Origin: Nitriliruptoraceae bacterium
Lineage (GTDB): Bacteria; Actinomycetota; Nitriliruptoria; Nitriliruptorales; Nitriliruptoraceae
Reading direction: 5' to 3'
Assembly: GCA_007118045.1 (NCBI GenBank)
Contig: SKTG01000017.1
Coordinates: 1 to 9,976, forward strand
Length of the DNA: 9,976 bases
The notes beneath the pieces are model-generated. The model saw only the letters and a list, made by a program, of their open reading frames with translations, did not search any database and was not told the DNA's origin. Position 1 is the stretch's first letter. The number at the start of each line of letters is the position of its first letter. A program made the translations under genes and the position numbers. This document shows positions 5,535 through 9,976 of this stretch, piece by piece.

Positions 5535-7322
5535 CTACTCCGGCAGCGTCAGGAACTCGCCGTCGACCAGGTCAGCGGCGACCCGGGCGAGCGTGGACGC
5601 CATCTGGCCACGGCTGATGTCAGCCCGGGGTGAGAACGTCCGAGGGGCGGTGCCGCGAACCCAGCCCCTCGCCGCGGCGGCCTCGATGTTGGCCGCGTGG
5701 ACCCCACCGATGTCGTCGAAGGCATCGCCTCCGGCCGGGAGCGTGCTGTCGGTCGTGTACTCGTAGGCAGCGACGAGGATGCTGACCACCTGCGCACGCG
5801 AGATCATGTCGCGCGGCCGGAAGGTCCCGTCGGAGAAGCCGGACACGATGCCGGCCTCCTCCAGAGCGTTGATCGCCATCGCGTGCGTCGTGCCGTCCAC
5901 GTCGGTGAACCGACCACCCGAACCGTCCGGCAGGTCCGCCCCCGTGGCGCGGACGAGACGGGCCACCGTGGTCGCCACCTGTCCGCGACTGATCTCCGCA
6001 CCTGGCCGGAACGTCCCGTCGGCGAAGCCGCGGAACAGGCCGTGCCACGCCGTACAGGTGATGGCCTCCTCGTGCGTGGTGCCCGCGATGTCGCTCAACG
6101 AGGTGCCGGGCACCTCGAGCGGCGGACAGGCCGATCGGATCGCCTGGTCTGCGGCCAGCGACGGGTCGAAGCGGATCACCGAGCCGCTCCCCGGTTCGCC
6201 GATGCTGTCGTTGGTGATGTAGAGCATCCCGTCGGGTCCGGCCGCGACGCCACCCGGGGCCACCAGCAGGTCCCGGAGCAGTGACGTACGGGTTCCATCC
6301 GCACGGACCCGGACGAGTGCGCCCTCGAAGTCGCCGCTCAGCAGGCCGTTGCGTGCCAACTCGAGCACGTACAGCTCGCCGTCGAGGTAGACGACGTCCA
6401 TGATGTTGGTGAACCCCTCCTCGACGAGCTCGGGACCATCGGACCCGTCGACGAGCCACACGTTCGCTCCACCCACGGGGAACGGGAACCCCGTCAGGTC
6501 ACCGACCACGACGTCACCGTCCGGGTCCTCGGCCAGGTTGGTCGGTACCGGCTGCATCGGGATCTGTGTGCCCGGCGGCAACCCCAGGAACGGCGGTGCG
6601 GCGGCCGTGCGGTCCTCCAGATGCGCGCGAAGCGCGATCTCACCCGTGGCCGGTTCGATCTCGACCACCGAGTTCCCGCCCGCGTCCACCGCGAGCAGGT
6701 CACCGTCGGAGGTCGTCAACAGCCCGTTCGGATTGCTGTCGTTGCTCGGCTGACCCTGCGGCCCCTGGGTGCTGGGCTGCCCGGCATGGGGGTCCTCCTC
6801 GGCTACCCACTGGGCGAGGTCCGCGACCTCGCTCAGGGCGCCGCCCTCGAAGTGCTGGACCGTTCCGAGCATGTCGGCGGGCGACCAGTCCTCGGCGATG
6901 CTGTCGCGCAGATCGCTGTCCCCGCCGAGTCCGACCGCCACGAACAGCGACCCGTCATCCGCCACCGCCACGTCCGCAGCTCCGAGGAACTCACCCTCGC
7001 CGAGCATCAACGAGGGGAGGCCGGTGACGACCGGCGCCACGGCACCGCCCGCGGGAACGGCGCTGACGGTCGCCGTCGCTCCCATACACACTTCGTCCGA
7101 CTCACCGTCGTGCTCGATGGTGACGCAGTGATCGTCGCCACCCGGCCCTGCCTCCGCGACGTACACGGTCCCGTCGTCGGCGACGTCGATACCCCGTGGG
7201 TTGTCGAGACCCGTCGCGATGGTCTCCACGCGTGGACCATCCTGAGCGAACGAGGGTGTTGCGATGAGTGACTGGCCCACGAGCGCAACCGTGAGCACGG
7301 CGACGCCTCTGCGCGATCGCAT
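5535..7322 (-). CDS. Exported ScyD/ScyE-like beta-propeller with three SLH repeats
   Basis: Secreted, envelope-anchored protein of 595 residues. A signal peptide spans residues 1-26 (basic MRSRR, hydrophobic core, cleavage after PSFA). Residues about 30-390 form a ScyD/ScyE-type propeller with repeated blade signatures such as GLDNPRGIDVADDGTVYVAE, SNPNGLLTTSDGDLLAVDAG and LVAPGGVAAGPDGMLYITND. Three S-layer homology repeats follow at about 407-457, 471-520 and 534-585. Each opens with F/LxDI or FTDV and ends in an ISRG/ISRAQ form of the ITRAE motif, with GFxDGTFRP in repeats 1 and 2. SLH domains bind secondary cell-wall polymers, so the propeller should be displayed outside the cell. Its ligand or reaction is unknown; ScyD/ScyE names come from the cyanobacterial scytonemin cluster, and no scytonemin genes are seen here. 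The start at 7322 is preferred over an in-frame ATG at 7358, which would put 12 polar residues before the signal peptide. Confidence 0.88.
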   Translation of the reverse strand: MRSRRGVAVLTVALVGQSLIATPSFAQDGPRVETIATGLDNPRGIDVADDGTVYVAEAGPGGDDHCVTIEHDGESDEVCMGATATVSAVPAGGAVAPVVTGLPSLMLGEGEFLGAADVAVADDGSLFVAVGLGGDSDLRDSIAEDWSPADMLGTVQHFEGGALSEVADLAQWVAEEDPHAGQPSTQGPQGQPSNDSNPNGLLTTSDGDLLAVDAGGNSVVEIEPATGEIALRAHLEDRTAAAPPFLGLPPGTQIPMQPVPTNLAEDPDGDVVVGDLTGFPFPVGGANVWLVDGSDGPELVEEGFTNIMDVVYLDGELYVLELARNGLLSGDFEGALVRVRADGTRTSLLRDLLVAPGGVAAGPDGMLYITNDSIGEPGSGSVIRFDPSLAADQAIRSACPPLEVPGTSLSDIAGTTHEEAITCTAWHGLFRGFADGTFRPGAEISRGQVATTVARLVRATGADLPDGSGGRFTDVDGTTHAMAINALEEAGIVSGFSDGTFRPRDMISRAQVVSILVAAYEYTTDSTLPAGGDAFDDIGGVHAANIEAAAARGWVRGTAPRTFSPRADISRGQMASTLARVAADLVDGEFLTLPE

Positions 7323-7330
7323 GATGCGGT

Positions 7331-7338
7331 CTCCATCC
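7331..7338 (-). promoter_or_regulatory. Ribosome binding site that fixes the SLH gene start
   Basis: On the minus strand GGATGGAG lies 8 nt before the ATG at 7322. The alternative ATG at 7358 has a GAGG directly abutting it with no spacing, which would not work as a ribosome binding site. The signal peptide also begins properly at 7322. Confidence 0.6.
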
Positions 7339-7357
7339 TGTGGCGTGACACGCCACA
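7339..7357. promoter_or_regulatory. Perfect 9-bp inverted repeat before the SLH gene
   Basis: TGTGGCGTG (7339-7347) and CACGCCACA (7349-7357) flank a single central base. The palindrome directly abuts the ribosome binding site of the propeller-SLH gene. The near-absent loop disfavours an RNA hairpin and favours a binding site for a dimeric repressor. The regulator is unknown. Confidence 0.5.
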
Positions 7358-7443
7358 TCCTCGGACAAGCCCCGAAATGTCTCCGCTGACGACCGACAAC
7401 CCGCCGGGAAGAGCGGCGATGGAGCCGGACGAGACGTCATCGC

Positions 7444-7472
7444 ATCGTGTCACCATCACACGGACCCGACAA
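7444..7472 (-). promoter_or_regulatory. Possible promoter of the SLH gene
   Basis: On the minus strand TTGTCG (7472-7467) is followed after 17 nt by CACGAT (7449-7444). Transcription would start near 7437, leaving a leader of about 115 nt that contains the palindrome at 7339-7357. The match to consensus is modest and such pairs can occur by chance. Confidence 0.25.
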
Positions 7473-7551
7473 GGGCGGCGCGCGCGGAGCCGTGAGACCG
7501 CTGCGACGAGCGGGCGACCACGAGGAACGCGACCGCGGAGGCCTCGGGTAG

Positions 7552-7586
7552 CTCACGGTGCCGGGCCGGACCCCCGGGGGCGTGAG
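7552..7586 (-). terminator. Hairpin downstream of the methyltransferase gene
   Basis: CTCACG (7552-7557) pairs with CGTGAG (7581-7586). After a 3x3 internal loop a further CCGGG/CCCGG stem follows, with a 7-nt loop. It lies 20 nt past the stop codon of the methyltransferase gene. There is no T-run. It is a plausible end for the xylB-methyltransferase transcript. Confidence 0.4.
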
Positions 7587-7605
7587 CTCCTCGTCGCTCT
7601 CCGAG

Positions 7606-8517
7606 TCAGATGGCGTCGAGGACGCTACAGGTCAGTTCGTGCTTGTTCTGGGACAGGTGGAACAGCTGCGCACCGGGGAGAGCGGCGAACCGCGCGGCCG
7701 CGTCGTGATCGGTCTCGCCCCGGAACTTGACGGTGCAGACGAGGTTGCGGACCTGCCCCGAGTCCAACCACCGGGTCACGAGGTCGAGCAACCGGTCCGG
7801 GTAGGCGATGATGTCGCTGCACAACCAGTCGACCGGGCCGATGTCGGCCGGGTCGAGGGCGAACGCGGAGCGCTGCCACCAGCTCACGTTCGTGAGCCGC
7901 TCGAGCTCCGGGGCCAGCGGTGCCCGATCGACGGCGAGCACCTCGGCGCCCGTGCGGGCGAGAAGCCACGTCCAACCGCCGGGTGCTGCGCCCAGGTCGA
8001 GGCAACGCTCACCGGGTCCTGGTTGGCGACGCAGCCGCGCGAAGGTCTCCCACAGCTTCAGGTACGCCCGGCTCGGAGGCCCGTCGCGGTCCTCGACGAA
8101 CCCCGGCACCCCGTTGGGGAAGGGGTTCGAGCAGTTGGCCGCGGCGAGCACGAGGTCACGCTCGACCAGCGTCCAGGAACCGAGCGGCGCGTCGGGTGCG
8201 ACCTCGCCCAGCTCGAGGGGCCGTGCCGCCACGTGGGGGAGCTTGTCGGCGATCAGTTGCGCCCGCCCGCGGTGTTCGGGGGCGTACGACACCCAGTTGC
8301 GCTGGCGCCGACGCAGTTCCTTCGCGGCGTGGCCGATCGAGCTCACCGTGATGCGCTCCGCATCCCACCAGGTGTTCGCCGCCCAGGCCGCATGCACGGG
8401 CCGGCTCTCGCTGACCCGCAACCGGCCGTGGCGCAGCCCCACCGCGACGCCGGCTCGGGCGAGCTCCTCGTCGAGTTGCTGCTCGAAACCCTCTGCGGCC
8501 AGGTAGGCGGTGGTCAT
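7606..8517 (-). CDS. RlmM/FtsJ-like SAM-dependent 2'-O-ribose methyltransferase
   Basis: A 303-residue methyltransferase of the FtsJ fold that probably methylates a ribose 2'-OH in RNA, as RlmM does at C2498 of 23S rRNA in E. coli. Residues 1 to about 110 form an N-terminal region resembling RlmM's substrate-binding part. The SAM-binding motif LDLGAAPGGWTWLLARTGAE is at 173-192. The FtsJ K-D-K-E catalytic set is visible as K154 (SRAYLKLWE), D235 (WLCSDII), K264 (VCTVKFRG) and E294 (NKHELTCSV). E. coli RlmM is longer, about 366 residues. The ATG lies 7 nt after the xylB stop with only CCGGG before it, so translation is probably coupled to xylB. The ORF extends further upstream but would overlap xylB in another frame. 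The fold and catalysis are well supported; the target nucleotide is inferred, so no symbol is given. Confidence 0.82.
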   Translation of the reverse strand: MTTAYLAAEGFEQQLDEELARAGVAVGLRHGRLRVSESRPVHAAWAANTWWDAERITVSSIGHAAKELRRRQRNWVSYAPEHRGRAQLIADKLPHVAARPLELGEVAPDAPLGSWTLVERDLVLAAANCSNPFPNGVPGFVEDRDGPPSRAYLKLWETFARLRRQPGPGERCLDLGAAPGGWTWLLARTGAEVLAVDRAPLAPELERLTNVSWWQRSAFALDPADIGPVDWLCSDIIAYPDRLLDLVTRWLDSGQVRNLVCTVKFRGETDHDAAARFAALPGAQLFHLSQNKHELTCSVLDAI

Positions 8518-8524
8518 CCCGGCG

Positions 8525-9976
8525 TCAGCGGACGCCGCGACGCAGGCTCTGGACGGCGTCGCGGTAGCGCTCCAGCCGCGCGCTGTGGAACGCGTGGCGT
8601 TCCTCGTCCGGATCCACCCGATCGGTGACGGCTGGCGCGAGGTCCGTTCCGAGTTCGGCGTCCGAGACGTCGCCGGCACCCAGCGCGGAGAGCAGCGCGG
8701 CTCCGCGAGCGGAGGCATCGGCGGCATCGACGGCGTCGAGCCCGCGTCCCAGCACGTCGGCCAGGAGCTGCCGCCAGGCCGGGTGACTGCTGCCACCTCC
8801 GACGAGCCGGAGCCGGACGGTCGCGTCCAGCTCGGGCAGCGCATCGAACGCGTCGCGCAACGCGAAGGCGACCCCTTCCAGAGCCGCCCGCAGCACCGTG
8901 TCGCGGTCGTGGTTGAGGCCAAGGCCGCTGAACGAGCCGCGCAGCCCCGCATCGACGTAGGGCGTGCGTTCGCCCACGAGGTGCGGGACGAACAGGGGGT
9001 CGTCGGTGACGATCGACGTGGTGAGCGTGTCGTAGACATCGGGCCATGGGACGTCGAACAGGTCCCTCACCCACCCGAGGGCGAGGCCGGCGTTGAGGAT
9101 CGCGGCCATCGCGAACCAGCCATCCGGGAGCGCCGAGCGGTAGACGTGTCGCCCCGCCTCCGGCCGTGGGTGAGGCCTCGAGAGCGGCGTGACGAGTTGC
9201 CCCCCCGTTCCCACGGTCAGCTGCGCCGTGCCGGGTTGCAACAGACCGGTGCCGAGCGATGACGCTGCCACGTCCGCGGCGCCGGCGACGACCGGCGTGC
9301 CCACCGTGAGTCCCAGTTCCTGCGCGCTTCCGCGGGTCAGCCCCCCGGCGACCTCCTGCGAGCCGATCAAGGGTGCGAGCAGGCCGGCGTCGATCTCTAG
9401 GGCCTCGGCGACGTCGGTCGCCCAGCGGCCCTCGACGACGTCGAAGAGCAGCGTCGCGGACGCGTCGCTCGGCTCGCTGTTCGCGACGCCGGTCAGACGC
9501 AGCCGGAGCCAGTCCTTGGCCTGAAACGCCCACCTGGCTTCGCGGAGCACGTGTGGCTCGTGTAGTGCCAGCCAGCGCAGCATCGGGCCGGCCATACCGG
9601 CGACGACCGGGTTGGCAAGCGCGTGGAGACGCTCTTCGGGGAGCTCGCGGAGGTCGTCGAGCACGGTGTCGGCACGACCGTCGGGCCACAGGATCGCGTC
9701 CCTCACCGGCCGCCCGTCGCCGTCGACGAGGACCACGCCGTGCATCTGTCCCGAGAGGCCGATCCCGGTCGGTGCCACCTCGGCGCCGGTCACCGCCTCG
9801 CGTACCGCCTCGACGACCGCCTGCCACCACGCCTCGGGATCGCCCTCCGCCCAGCCCGGGTGGGGCGCCGATACTCGGTACGCCCGCCGGGCGGTCCCGA
9901 GGGGGTCACCTCGTTCGTCCGTGACGAGGGCCTTCACGGAGCTGGTGCCGAGGTCGATCGCCAGGTGGGTGCCCAC
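8525..9976 (-). CDS. xylB: Xylulokinase-like FGGY carbohydrate kinase
   Basis: Cytoplasmic FGGY-family kinase that would phosphorylate D-xylulose to xylulose 5-phosphate with ATP, feeding the pentose phosphate pathway. It is 483 residues, as usual for XylB. The phosphate-binding loop IDLGTSSVKA (7-16, D8) opens the first domain. SGQMHG (75-80) is the xylulokinase signature involved in sugar binding, followed by LWPDGRA (96-102). D235 in AGAADVAASSLG is the expected catalytic base, matching D233 of E. coli XylB, and VGGGSSHPAWRQLLAD (392-407) is the adenine site. The start is taken as GTG at 9974-9976, at the very edge of the window. MGTHLAIDLG looks like a true N-terminus, but an earlier start outside cannot be excluded. 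No xylose isomerase or transporter is visible. A related kinase specificity remains possible. Confidence 0.87.
   Translation of the reverse strand: MGTHLAIDLGTSSVKALVTDERGDPLGTARRAYRVSAPHPGWAEGDPEAWWQAVVEAVREAVTGAEVAPTGIGLSGQMHGVVLVDGDGRPVRDAILWPDGRADTVLDDLRELPEERLHALANPVVAGMAGPMLRWLALHEPHVLREARWAFQAKDWLRLRLTGVANSEPSDASATLLFDVVEGRWATDVAEALEIDAGLLAPLIGSQEVAGGLTRGSAQELGLTVGTPVVAGAADVAASSLGTGLLQPGTAQLTVGTGGQLVTPLSRPHPRPEAGRHVYRSALPDGWFAMAAILNAGLALGWVRDLFDVPWPDVYDTLTTSIVTDDPLFVPHLVGERTPYVDAGLRGSFSGLGLNHDRDTVLRAALEGVAFALRDAFDALPELDATVRLRLVGGGSSHPAWRQLLADVLGRGLDAVDAADASARGAALLSALGAGDVSDAELGTDLAPAVTDRVDPDEERHAFHSARLERYRDAVQSLRRGVR

Overview
The window is high-GC DNA. Its codons end almost always in G or C, and its genes carry Shine-Dalgarno sites. 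Gene content points to a high-GC Gram-positive bacterium: an fmdB-amiS-fmdA amide operon, an IS110-type transposase remnant, and an exported beta-propeller protein with S-layer homology repeats. A deep-branching actinobacterium such as the Nitriliruptoria/Egibacter/Euzebya type would fit, but this is inferred from protein style only.

Layout. Bases 1-120 are the last 39 codons of a plus-strand membrane protein. Bases 294-961 (minus) hold a decayed IS110-family transposase that appears to have carried a C-terminal XRE-type helix-turn-helix. It has lost its N-terminal catalytic domain, has an in-frame TGA and a 1-nt deletion, and lacks the expected active-site serine. At 1251-1308 lies a tRNA-Ala(GGC)-like sequence with no D-arm, followed by a strong hairpin. 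Bases 1648-2658 encode a zinc alcohol dehydrogenase with complete catalytic and structural zinc ligands.

Bases 3074-5472 form the best-defined unit. A TTGACA promoter is followed by fmdB (zinc-ribbon protein), amiS (amide/urea channel) and fmdA (formamidase). Together they would take up formamide or short amides and release ammonia and formate or another short acid. A 17-bp GC-rich hairpin at 5480-5522 closes the operon and lies between it and the convergent minus-strand gene.

On the minus strand, 5535-7322 encodes a secreted ScyD/ScyE-like beta-propeller with three C-terminal SLH repeats, so it should be anchored to the cell envelope. A 9-bp perfect inverted repeat abuts its ribosome binding site. 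Further upstream, xylB (xylulokinase-like, 8525-9976) and an RlmM/FtsJ-like 2'-O-methyltransferase (7606-8517) are 7 nt apart and probably cotranscribed.

I see no CRISPR array, phage module, toxin-antitoxin pair or clearly new defence system. The most unusual items are the D-armless tRNA-like locus, the transposase-HTH remnant and the propeller-SLH gene with its palindrome.
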